A stretch of 64,000 nt of DNA, taken from the NCBI GenBank assembly GCA_029204225.1, contig CM055096.1:75861521-75925520 (forward strand). Reading direction: 5' to 3'. Source of the DNA: Diphasiastrum complanatum (taxonomy: Eukaryota > Streptophyta > Lycopodiopsida > Lycopodiales > Lycopodiaceae). Below the pieces are notes generated by a model, which saw nothing but the letters and a program-made list of their open reading frames with translations, searched no databases and was not told the DNA's origin. Position numbers and translations under genes: made by a program. Below are positions 11,200 to 22,599 of this stretch, piece after piece (position 1 is the stretch's first letter; each line of letters starts with the position of its first letter).

Positions 11200-12166
11200 T
11201 GCAACTACGGCGTGTCAAAGTATTGCATTCCATGGGGTTGGTGCAGTACCTATTCAATTTCTTGATGGGCAAGTGAAGGAAATTGAAAATTTCTTGTAGG
11301 TTTCTAGCCTACAAAAAAAATCCTCTATTTGTTGGTACAATGATGGATCATAAGGGATTCAACAATAAAAAAATGTCAAATCAATGATGTGAAATAGGGT
11401 TTCAAAGTGATTGGTGATGGTTTTCTTGAAAAGACTCGTGCTTTGTACAAGTTAAATGATGTAGTCACAAAGTGCAATGCGTTGGCATCAATGTCAATAT
11501 CTCAAAGTGGCTTATGGCGTAGACATCTAGGGCATTTGAACTTCAAAAGCTTGAGGCTGCTTTGCAAGCTCAAGATGGTGAGAGGTCTATCCAATTTGGA
11601 TGATAAAGAAGAGTCCATCTACATAGGGTGTGTACTAGGCAAGTCACACAATGAGAAGTTTAATAAAAAAAGAGACAACAAGGGCAAAATAGGTGCTTGA
11701 ACCAATGCACTCAGATCCCTGTGGACCAATAAAGGTAATGTCAATTGACAATTTCCTTTATTTTTTGACTTTCATTGATGATTACTCAAGGAAGACTTGG
11801 ATCTACACGATTAGGAAAAAGTCTGATGCATTTGGATGCTTCAAAAACTTCAAAGCATTGGTGGATAGTCAATGGAGTGCTCAGATCTGATTGTGGTGGT
11901 GAGTATTTTTGCAAGGAGCATGGCAATTTGCATACGTTGATATGCCTCAACAAAATGTGGTACCCGAGAGGAAGAATTGTACATTTGTTGAAGTTGCTAG
12001 TGCAATGATGCCACACATGGGAATTACGAATTCTTTCTAGGCTAAAGTTGTGAGAATGGCCGTATTTTTGCAAACTGGAAGTCCACCAACCATTGTTGTA
12101 CCAAATTGCACACCAGATGAGGCATTTAGTGGTATGAAGCCTAAGATGGATGATCTGTGTATAGTT
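11200..12166 (+). mobile_element. Copia fossil, protease end to integrase
   Basis: The stretch reads as the end of a Copia protease, the gag-pre-integrase domain (GLWRRHLGHLNFKSLRLL) and the integrase core (YFLTFIDDYSRKTWIYTIRKKSD, then SDCGGEYF). It stops where the LTR of another Copia begins at 12167. The simplest reading is that the younger element inserted into, or next to, this one. Broken in many places. Confidence 0.8.
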
Positions 12167-14665
12167 TGTTGGAGTTTAATCTTTCTCCTATTCATCCTAA
12201 CTACTCTCCTTATTGCTAAGTAAATCACTCTCTCAAAGAAGTCTGTATTTTTTGAACTGTTTCTTGTAACAGCCTGTATTTTTCCTCGCAAACTTCAACA
12301 ACCAAAAAACCCAACAAAGACTTCTACTTCACTTTCGGGTCATTCTGAGTACAAAATTATTTTGTGAACAATGCGACAAAGTGGTCGCTCAAGACTTCGA
12401 GCCATTTCAGACACTTTCAGAAATATGACATTTTTTTCAAAGAATGCAAAAAATGCGACACTCTGCAGATTTACACAAGATTTCAAGTACAGCTTGTCTA
12501 CGTCTTCATGCTCCAATAGTAACTGTTCTAAATTGATCTATTACAAACAGTTGTTAACGATCTTGTAATTGAAAAGTTAGAATAACACAAGATCATTTAG
12601 TTGCTATATAAGTAGATGAGCATTGTAGATTAAAGATGATGCATGAAGATTCTCCAACATAGATCTTACTCTGAAATGCAACTAGCATGGGAAGCAGAAG
12701 ATGGCAAAGCACTTGCCATTGTATCCTTGAATTTGAAAGCACTCATATTGCTCATGTATCAAACTGTACCACCTCCAAAGAAGCGTCAGATATCTTAACA
12801 AGTACTACGAGACTTCAAATGTATCGACTCGTCTCTTCCTGAGAAAGAAAGCCGTTACACTCAAGATGAGTGAAGGCACCTTAGTTAGTGATCATCTGAA
12901 CGAGTTCAAACAGTTGCTGAATCAACTTGCTACTATAGGTTCTCCTATTTCTAAAGACGACTCAACAATGGCTCTTCTTGCCAGTGTTCCATCCACCTAG
13001 TATTGTTGTTGAGCAATACTCCTGCGCTATCACTCCATAAGCTGATAGCAAGTCTATTGCAAGAAGAAGTTAGGAAAAAAAGCTTATCTACAATGAGTAC
13101 CAAGTTTATGGCATTGTACTCTAATAAGCAACAGTCCAAGAAGAAGAACTTCAAGGACAAGAAGACAAAGGCGGAGCATCTAGATTCAATGCAACAACAA
13201 CAATAGCACAATCGACAACAACAACCAGCCAAGACCAAATTATTTTGTAGATACTACAAAAGATCCAATCATGACATCAAAGATTGTCGAATCCTCAAGC
13301 ACAACGAAACAGGAAGAAGATGCAACAGGAACAAGATGGAAGTTTCGACTCTGTTAGAAATTCCCAAGAAGATGAGAAGGTGCTGATGGTACAAGATCAA
13401 CCAAGTAGAGATGTTTGTCAATGGTATCTTGATTCAGGTGCTTCACAACACATGATGCCATGTAAGAACCTATTTTCTACTCTCATAGCAATGGACTCAA
13501 AGTACATTTTCTTTGGAGACTCAAGCTCACACAAGGTTGAAGGCCAAGGCTCCATTCGACTACAATTCCTTGATGGCATCACCAAATGGTTAGGTGGTGT
13601 ACTCTATGTATCCAAATTAACAAAGAATTTATTGTCTATAAGCAAGATCACTGATCAAGGCTATAGAGTTTTGTTTACTACTAGTTGATGCACTATTATT
13701 GATGGAAATTCCAATGAATCCTCTTTGCACACAGAGAAGAAAATTTATATATCTTGAGTCACAATTATGCACTTTCTGTGAGTAACTCTGATGCTCATGT
13801 TTGGCATCAAAGATTAGGTCATTCAAACATGAGGCCTATCTTGTACATGCATCACAATAGTATGGTCAAGGACATGAATATTAAATGTGTAGATACCCTT
13901 ATCAGTCGATAATCGGGTCTATAATGTATTTTATGATCTGCACACGACCTAATCTAGCATATGCGGTAAGCACACTGTCTCAATACATGTCCAATCCAGG
14001 CTTACAACATTGGAAGGCTCTACAAAGAGTACTAAACTACATTCAAGCTAGGAAGCACTAATAATTTGGCTCAGAAGGTTGCTACAGGATCTGTATTTTT
14101 CACAGATCGGTCCAACTATACTCTAATGCGACAATTAGAGCTATATAGCTCTATCTTTAAACCCAAGAACTCATACTAGAACTAAACACATAGAAGTTTA
14201 GTTTCATTTTCTTAGAGAGAAAGTTCAGAATAAAGATGTTGTACTAAGTTACTGCCATACAAATAGTATGTTGGTTGATATTTTGACAAAGCCACTGTCA
14301 AGAGATAAACGTTCTACTTTAGTAGATATGATAAATCTCAATTTTAAATCAGATTCATAGTAGTAAGCTTAAGGGAGAGTGTTGGAGTTTAATCTTTCTC
14401 CTACTCATCCTAACTGCCCTCCTTTTCTCTTATGAAAATCACTCTCTCAAAAAGTCTGCATTTTTGAGCTGTTTGTCACAACAGTCTGCATTTTTACTTG
14501 CAAACTTCAACAGGTGAAAAGGACAAAAAACCCAACAAGGTCGTCTACTCAACTTTCGGGCCATTCTGGGCATAAAAGAAAATGCAACATTTTCTCCGAA
14601 GAATGCAAAAAATGCAACACTCTGTAGATTTACACAGGATTTCAAGTACAAACTGTCTACCCATT
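12167..14665 (+). mobile_element. Copia element with two LTRs, internally reduced
   Basis: Two related terminal repeats beginning TGTTGGAGTTTAATC start at 12167 and 14380. The second is preceded by a purine tract (AAGGGAGAG). The 5' LTR carries a TATA-like GCTATATAAG near 12603. Between the LTRs are a gag remnant with a zinc knuckle (CRYYKRSNHDIKDC), protease (WYLDSGASQHMM), part of the gag-pre-integrase domain, and then directly the RNase H tail (STHDLI region to DILTKPLSRDK). Most of pol is absent. By eye the LTRs differ at well over one base in ten, so the insertion is old. Broken throughout. Confidence 0.85.
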
Positions 14666-14759
14666 TTCACTTCACTTTTGTTTGTGCTTTCATCCATTGT
14701 TTTTCAGCAAGATATTATTTACAAGATATTTCAAGTCTTTCAGGACCCTTTACCTACTT

Positions 14760-15125
14760 AATTGATTACAGCCGTCTTGTAGTTGGTAACCACCTATGTG
14801 CACGCCGCATGATGAACCATTTCATCATACATGTACTCTCCCCCTGAATCAGACCATAGGGTCTTGATTCTCTGACCAGTTTGAGCCTCAGCAAACTACT
14901 TGGATTCTTTAAAACAGTTGAATGCCTCAGACTTATTCTTGGTGAACATGATTCTGGTGAATCTGGAGAGGTCATCAATAAATGTGAAGAAATAAAAAGC
15001 TTGACCCAAAGAGGGCACACTCATAGGACCACATGAAAAGAATGGACTTAGCTCTTTTGGCTTGTCCTCTTGGAAATCTAGGAAAAACGTGAAATTCCCT
15101 AGTTTCACATGATTTTTCCTGGTTA
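14760..15125 (-). mobile_element. Copia integrase fragment
   Basis: On the minus strand the sequence encodes a Copia integrase core (QAFYFFTFIDDLSRFTRI followed by KSEAFNCFK and SGGEYMYDE). It directly follows the decayed 3' LTR of the plus-strand Copia. Old fragment. Confidence 0.8.
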
Positions 15126-15179
15126 AGAAGTGAATTTGGATGTCTTATAAGCCCTTTCTAACATGCAAATTTAGCTTTC

Positions 15180-15960
15180 ATCACTTGAAATTGCTCATTG
15201 TGTGATCAAAATCAACAATGTCAAGTTTAGGACATTCAAATTACTATAGTTCGGTCTCTTTTTGATGAAATAGACCTGTACCACTTGAGATAGCTCAAAT
15301 TTGGGTTTGTTCACCCAAGATAGCTTGATTTTGGATTGTATCATTCAAGATTCTCATTGAGTGATCAAATTTATGGAATTTTGCAAATGGCTCAAACTTG
15401 AACCACATCATACAAGATAGCTTGATTTCGGTTCCAAACATGTGATTTTAATCACTTGAGACTTATATTTGTCTTTTATCACTCACAATAGCTCGACATT
15501 GGTCCTTATCCTCAAGATGACTCATTGGTTGATTGAATTTGATATATCTTAAGTTTTGGACATTCAAATGGCTCATTAAAGTCTATGTTTGAAATATAGT
15601 TAAATTGGTCCTTAGTAAATGACAAAGCTCATCTAGTGATTCAGATCGGGCAACCTTGAGTGTGAGACATTTGAATTGCTCTGTCCAATCCCCTATAAAT
15701 AAAAATGATTCCTACAATTGGATATAGCTCCAATTTGACATCTATCACTTGATGCCTATGTTGTAAAATATCTTGCTTTTGACCCTTGTCAATCAATATA
15801 ACTCGTTGAGAGATTTGATATACTTCTATAGTCAGAATGTTTTCCATTATGTATGTGTCACTTGTTAAGAATGTGTGCTCAGACTCTGTTGTAGTTGTTT
15901 GTACCAACGAATGAAGTGAAATAGTGCCTGGGTGATTGCGTAGATAGGTGAAAAGACCAA
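15180..15960. repeat. Dispersed non-coding repeat family, copy 1
   Basis: The stretch is built of many short variants of phrases such as CACTCAAGATAGCTTGATTT and GACATTCAAATGGCTC. A block of roughly 300 bases (about 15510-15810) is repeated at about 19125-19425 with high similarity. It has no coding capacity and may be LTR or untranslated-region debris of the Copia that follows. Confidence 0.6.
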
Positions 15961-15967
15961 TTGCCAA

Positions 15968-16860
15968 ATGGCCATGAATTTGTTGCAGAAGATGAGCATA
16001 GTATTTGATGGATCAAACTACCGTGTGTGGAAACACAAGATGAAGATGTTGCTAATAGGCAAAAACCTTCAGAGCCATACCCAACTGATGGAAGAGAGAG
16101 AAAAGTCAGAATGGACCAAATTTAAAGAGATGATAGAGCTGCATCTATCAAAAGAAAAGCTCATGAGAGAGCCAATTGAGGAAAGTGATAATGTAGATAA
16201 GTCATTGTTCACCAAGAACAAAGGCAAAGGAATGGGCAAATTTCAAACTAACAAAGATCATGGTGATGATCCAGGGAGCAATAGCAAGCCAGTGCAACAG
16301 AAAAAGGACAAGATTAAGAATGTAATGCGTAACTATTGTAGAAGAAAGGGGCATTACGCCATGGAGTGCTAAAACAACCCGATGAACAAAGCCCAAAAGG
16401 AAAGGGCAAACACGGATGATGAACCACCAAATGAGGAGGACAACATTGAGAGGGCATACACCATCTTTGATGTCACCTCTGAAGATCATGTGTTGATTTC
16501 AAATGACAAGGTGATGCCAATTATTATCAATTCTAGAGCTATGTCACATTTTGTGTGCATAAAAGACCCTCTAAATGAGTATGTATCTTGTGGAATGCAG
16601 AGAAACTTTGTTAGGTGACAATAGCTAGCATCGAGTAGGAGACATTGGGGTGCTTCACATCAGAATAGAAGGTGGGATAAGAAGGCTTACATGGGTGTTG
16701 TATGTACCTACATTGAGAAAAGATTTGTTATCTATGGCTAAAATCACAAATCTTAGGATGAGAGTAATTTTTTACTCAGGGTTTTGCACAGGGCATAATG
16801 ACCAAGTGATCTTTGTGGCGCAATGAAGAGGAGATATAATTGACCATTTGCAATTAGAGG
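15968..16860 (+). mobile_element. Copia fossil, gag and protease
   Basis: Starts with a typical Copia gag (FDGSNYRVWKHKMKMLLIGK), then a basic region and zinc knuckle (NYCRRKGHYAMEC) and a decayed protease region (IINSRAMSHFVC). It is bracketed on both sides by members of the dispersed repeat family. Broken, old. Confidence 0.75.
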
Positions 16861-17050
16861 ATCAGATTGCCTACTTTTGTTTGTGTATCAATGAGTTTAA
16901 TCCATATCACTCCAAATGGCTCCATTTTGTTTTCTATCACTCAAGATAGCTTGATTTTGGCCCTTATCATCGAATATTTCTCAATTGAATCCTAGGAATT
17001 TCAAGTTTACAACATTTAGACCAGTCAAATTGTATGCATATTATAAAGTC
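16861..17050. repeat. Dispersed non-coding repeat family, copy 2
   Basis: The phrase around 16865-16945 (CTACTTTTGTTTGTGTATCA onward) recurs at about 19438-19510, and CACTCAAGATAGCTTGATTT recurs from the copy at 15.2 kb. Non-coding. Confidence 0.55.
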
Positions 17051-18130
17051 CTAATCCAAGAATCCTATTTAAAGCATGCCAATCACAAGCAACACAAGGG
17101 AACCTGATGGTGGACAAACCATCCCAACCAAATCTAGATCCAACGGATCTAGCCCCCAAGCTATGGATCAATCACAATCAAGGAATGAGGCATCATACCA
17201 GCAGCATCCTACCACCAGTCATGCTATCAAGCATACACTAGTGAGGGCCCAACAGGTATACTTATACCTTCCAAGGCCCATGCACCACTAGTAGTGCATT
17301 GTGACATCTCACTGGACACCTCTACAGCCTATCTTGACCATGTCATCCAGTTCCCCAATGACTCACTGATAGACCCATACAAATCCACCATCAAGTGTTT
17401 AGGCCTACAACCATTATTTATGACCATGTACACATAAGGGCCCCAATTCCCTTATAGTCACAATTAACTTACGGATTGCTGGTCTACCGGTCCCTATCAT
17501 GGACATGCTACCCAAGACCAGGCATGGGCATGACATTCTTCCCCCCTTATTCAAGTTATGTCCTCAAAACTTAAAACTGGGAAAGAACCTCCTTAAGCTT
17601 CCCTCCTGTTACTAGAAATCATCATCGTTCATCCCATCCATCGAACCAGATGCTCGGTAACTATGTGATTACTCAATCGTTTAGTTCTTTCATCCAAGAT
17701 CTTTGGGTTCAAGACGAGATACAACCGATGATCCATCCAACATGTCCAATTGATCTCCAGATCCAAAATGCTTTCCTTCATGTAGACTCTTCTCGAGATG
17801 GCTAACGTGAAATACGAGATGCACTTGAGATCATTCCGGGATTTCCAATTGGTTAAGCTAAGGATCCGATCTTTTTCAAGATCTTATACAGCCCTCTATA
17901 TCCGGCAAGCATTACACTCGAATCCTTCGGGATTCACAAGTATACCCAATCCCCCACTTGGAAGTCTCTTAGTGATCTTTTCATATTTGCGTAATGTCAG
18001 TCCCTATCCTGGGTACATTGGACATTTTCACGTGCAATCCGTAGTATTTCTTGCATATCATGTAGGAAGTCTACTACTTCTTGAAACTTGATCGACCGAG
18101 TCTCAACCACGATGGAAGTTCAACTCCTTT
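17051..18130 (-). mobile_element. Gypsy fossil, pol 3' end plus LTR start
   Basis: Read on the minus strand from 18130, the end of integrase of a chromodomain-type Gypsy is recognisable: DFQVGDWVYL, GYRGLYKILKKIGS, then a region like ILDERTKRLSN...EHLVRWMG. A purine-rich tract (AAGGGGGGAAGAA) near 17545 precedes TGTCATGCCCATGCC, the expected start of the 3' LTR, which would run towards about 17050. Broken in several places. Confidence 0.75.
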
Positions 18131-19790
18131 TCAAGGAACTTGACATGTATCACTCACCGTATCTTACATTTAATGTCTATCACTTCAGATATCTTCACTT
18201 TGATGCCTCTGTTGAAATATAATTTTAATATTTTTCTTTGACATGGGTCATCCAAAGATTGAATTTTACCAATATTGACTTTATGAATTTCAGGTGATAG
18301 GTACAACTCAAATTGTCTATTACTCAAGATAGATGTAGGTTGGCCCTTATGGTACAAGATAGCCTTGACCCATTATCATATGAGACACTACAAATTTGAC
18401 GTTTATGATTCGAATCAGTTCTAAGTTGATGCCTACATGTGAGAAAACTCAGTTTTGGGAACGTCAAAAGATTGAATGACATTCCCACTATTCGAGAGTT
18501 TTTGAAAGGCCATCTAAGAACCTTGGAACTTAGTAGGTGGCTAGGACAACAGTTGGGGCCATGGCAAGATCAAAATGTGCTATGATGACCACAATAGAAT
18601 TTCTATCTCGCTCTCTCTCTCTCTGATCATCAACTATTGTGGGAGTTTAGGATAATCCTAGACCTGGTTTTTTCCAAGAGTAGTATAACCATGTAGTTGT
18701 GCTCATGTTTGTGATAATTGATGAGCATCATGGCATGAGTCTATGATGGATTGGGTGGAGGTCCCTAAGTAAATGGAAAGCATCGGTCTCTAGGCATAAT
18801 GTGAGGCTATAGTGAGTGATTTTAATGCAGAAGGAATCTTTAAGAAGTTTACATGTGAAGGCATTGTAGTGGAACTTTGACTACATGAGTTTTCTACCTA
18901 CAAAGATCCAAAAGCAAAGAAGAAACGTGGGTTGACAAAAGGCAATCCAAGTCTCTCAGTGAAGTACATGGTTGTCTACACAAAACTCTGAAAAATGTCA
19001 ACTAGTTGAGTTGATCTAATTTGGCAATTTTGAGGCCAAAAAGATTTGTTTATGTCAATAAGGCCTTATAACAGATTTTCTACAAACTTTGGCTAGTATT
19101 GTTGATAAGGTTAGATTTAGACCTACTCTCATTGGTGACTCATCAATTGATTGAATTTGAGAAATCTTAGGTTTTGAACATTCAAATGGCTCAAAGTTTA
19201 TGCTTGAAATGTAGTTTTGGTCCTTAGTAAATGACAAAGCTCATCTACTGATTTAATTTGGCCAACTTCGAGTGTGTGACATTTATATTGCTCTGGTTCA
19301 ATCCCATGCTAATAGAATTGACCCCCGCAACTTGATAGTGTTGTAATTTGATGTCTATCACTTGATGCCTATGTTGTGAGATATCTTGATTTTGACCCTT
19401 GTCACTCAACATAACTCATTGAGTGATTACTACGTGATCTGGCTACTTTTCTTTTTCTATCAATGGGTTAAATTTATATCACAAAAAATGGCTCACTTTT
19501 GTTTTCCAAGTCCAAGCTCCTCCTCCTATTCTGGATACACTCCAAAAGTGTGAGAGAGTATGCAGTTCTCCCTTTTATGCTTTGGAATGACCAATATTGC
19601 ATTTAGTATCTTGGGATTACTCGAGATTGGCCCCGAGATTGGCCCCTTGTTGATGGAATTGAGCTCGGTGACTCGAGATTGATTGAATCTGATGTCTCTA
19701 ATTTGAGATAGACCAATATCGGCTCTAACGACTCAAGCTTGCACATTGGCTAACCTTTTATTCACACTGCTAAGAATTCTTCTTTAATGC
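18131..19790. repeat. Dispersed non-coding repeat family, copy 3
   Basis: Non-coding DNA with repeated CACTCAAGATAGC / TTGATTTTGGCCC phrases. The part at about 19125-19425 is the partner of 15510-15810. A short CT tract lies at about 18600-18623. No gene is seen. Confidence 0.55.
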
Positions 19791-19799
19791 GCTTGGATC

Positions 19800-21140
19800 A
19801 TCAAACATTGAATCGAGAACCTACATTGCGCAACTTACACTTTTGGAAGCAGAGAACGCGCTTGGGGACGCGGAGGTCAAAGCCTTACAAGACGAGAAGC
19901 TCACCGGGTTAGCTCAATCTGCACCAGACACAAGGTCGCTTTCCCAATCAGAAAATTATCTTCTACGACGTTAGGTGATTTATAGCCAAACCCTCAACAG
20001 CTACCAGACGGAGTTCAATAAGTATCGGACAAGCGCAACGCATGAGCTCGCCCCAGGCCAAGCAAGCCCTCAAGGCGTGCCAGAAATACATGGAAATGAA
20101 GGCCCAACCCACCCTCGTGGTAATTCCACTGCCACCTAATTTTGATGCTACACAGGCTACTACTTGCCAAGATCAGAGCCAACAGGCAGCAAGGGGATTT
20201 CAACCAGATCAAGGGTCTAAAGGCCAAGACCAAGGGCAGACAGATGCGGCCGCTGAGAAGTGAGACTAGAGCCAAGGCGCAACCACCAGCCAGGGCCAAG
20301 CAACATCATCCAGAGGTCGCGAACGATATTTGCCAGCTGGGCCTTCCGAAGACCAAAGTTCGTGGAGGAGAACATCAATGAATTTTTATCCAAATATCTC
20401 CACGAGTCATCAAGAGGCGGCTGGCAGATATCATTCTCAGTTCAGACCATCAACGGAAAAGAACTGCAAGCCTTACCCGCCCTCCAACCACAACTAGAGT
20501 GGCGACAACAGTTATTTGAGAGAGACCCTGCGGCCATCAGGGCTTACGTGACAAGTTCGCAACAGTTACGGGTGAACGTGCATTTCTTGCCATGTCTAAG
20601 AAGATCCAAATGGGCGGAATGCGACACTCCTTTGGACCAGATCACACTCAACAATTTCAACTGGCCAATCATCAAATCCGAATATGGGTGGACAACGGAT
20701 GTAGATGCCAGAAGGGCTCTCTCCGCATTCGCCAGTCACTACATCTATTGCCTCACAGTCCGCGTGACAGCCATTTACGCCTGAGACTTAGAATATTTAA
20801 TGGGCATTGAAACAAAATGGGATGATTTCCTTCCCTCCATATTTTTTGATCCAAATAAGAAGCTCGCTTCCGACAAAGTCGAAGACTAGCTAGTCGCTCG
20901 CGTATATTACTGAGCTGCATTCCTTGGAGATCCCTGGACGAAACGATTCCAAGCATGGGTGGATCAGGAATGGCTGACAGGCGTCCACAAGTTCTTCCAC
21001 ACGCCAAAGAACTCGAAGAAACTGGACTGTCTCAACTTCATGGAAGATGTTACGGGCCATCTCATCCACCAGAGGTGGTCCAAGAGAACGCTATACTAAA
21101 TCGGCAGAGTGCCAAAGGACCGGCACTACTTCAGGCCATG
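19800..21140 (+). other. Unrecognised GC-richer coding-like region
   Basis: The base composition jumps from about one-third GC to about half. An open frame at 20260-20784 (174 codons) reads like genuine protein (KFVEENINEFLSKYLHES; SKWAECDTPLDQITLNNFNW), and similar protein-like reading, interrupted, continues to about 21130 (WDDFLPSIFFDPNKK; WLTGVHKFFHTPKNSKKLDC). An Ala/Gln/Lys-rich region precedes it. No domain is recognised. It could be the gag or accessory protein of an LTR element, because an LTR-like start follows. Function is unknown. Confidence 0.4.
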
Positions 21141-21144
21141 GGTC

Positions 21145-21834
21145 CTGTTGGGGGTATTCCCAACAAAGTGCAAATAAATAAAATCCTCCAATAAAATGAG
21201 TTGCGAGAGCATGGCATCCTACGTGTATAAGCCCATGGCCCAATGAGCACGCAATTGAAGGTGTAAATAAAATAAACTTGACTTGGGCCTTGTAATTAAA
21301 ATAAAACTAGAGGCCCAATGTCATTTTTAGACTTAGAGATCATTTTTTAGAGTTGGGTCCAAATTGGGACTCACATGAATCTTGTGATTTCTAATGTACT
21401 TTTTGTGGACCCTTGGATCAAGTTGGGTCCAAGATGAATGGATAGGATCATTGTGAATATTAGCCAATAAGATTGAGGGGCAAGGGCCTTTCCCATTTTA
21501 TAGAAAGGCACCATTTGTACACTAATTGGATGCTTAATGAGAAGGAGAAAACTCTACCATTTTTGGAAGAAAAGCATCCTCATTTGCTATTCACTACTTG
21601 CTATTGCTCTTGATTGTGTTTTCTATTGCTTTCTATTTCCATGTTTATTGTTTGCCATAGTGAATGTTTTTCCATTACAAGCATAAGGAGCATTTGAGCT
21701 AACCTCCACCCTCACTCTCTATCTCTCTCTTTCTCTTCCCTTCTCAATCTCTTCTTCTCCATTCCTTCTCTTCAACCAAAACTATGATGAATGTTAGTGT
21801 ATGATATAAAAGGTTGTAATTCGTGGGAAGAGAG

Positions 21835-21878
<44 letters not shown>

Positions 21879-22100
21879 CATGCTTATACATGGTTCTCTG
21901 GGGTTCTCCTATCCATTGGTGCACTATACTTGTGATATCTTGCAATTCTATGTGTAGAGTGCTTATTGAATGTTATTTTTAGATCCACATGTGTGAAATA
22001 CAATAGCTTACTGTTATTGTATGGACATCAGCATTATTTTATGTTTTGGTTCATGTTTGATCAAGATCTATTAGAGTTTGCATCTCATTCTTAGTGTAGA
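21145..22100 (+). repeat. Possible LTR
   Basis: Begins TGTTGGGGGTATTCCCAACA, which has the TG start and short inverted repeat often seen at LTR ends. A TATA-like TTTTATAGAAAGG lies at about 21497, followed by a CT-rich leader-like stretch. No partner copy, primer-binding site or clear 3' end is visible, so it may be a solo LTR or a chance match. Confidence 0.3.
21838..21874. repeat. (CT)n microsatellite
   Basis: An uninterrupted run of CT dinucleotides within the CT-rich leader-like DNA. Confidence 0.95.
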
Positions 22101-22599
22101 TGTTGAATTTTCTACATTGGCAAGATTGGTGAGTTGCTTGTTTTTCTAACCAAAGCCAAGTTTGGCCTAGATAGAACTCGAGCTACATGGATATGTCATA
22201 TCTAGAATGATGAGTACCACTTGCATATAGTTTGTAGAACACGATGACATTTGTTTTGGGACTTTGACTTGAAAAAGAGTAATTTTGTTTGGTGTTTTTT
22301 AATGGTCCTAGTTTTAGGCCAAAATCATGGATTTTTTTAATAAATCTCTAAATTTTGTTTTTAAAAAAAGCCAAAAAATACATATTTTAAATAAAGAACT
22401 ACAAGTTTTTTGTTGCAAACTTCATAAAATCATCATATTAAAAAAGAAATAATAATTCAAGAGAACAAATGATTTTTGAAACTCGAAATCTCATTGAAAT
22501 ACAAAATAACTTAAATTATATTTGCACATTCTTTTTTTTTAAAGTACATTTTCTAAGGAATTTTCACTGATGCCTCTCAATTCAGACCTTGACATATTC
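22101..22599. other. AT-rich spacer
   Basis: No gene is seen. From about 22300 the DNA becomes very AT-rich. This composition continues, with short exceptions, to about 30700. Confidence 0.6.
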
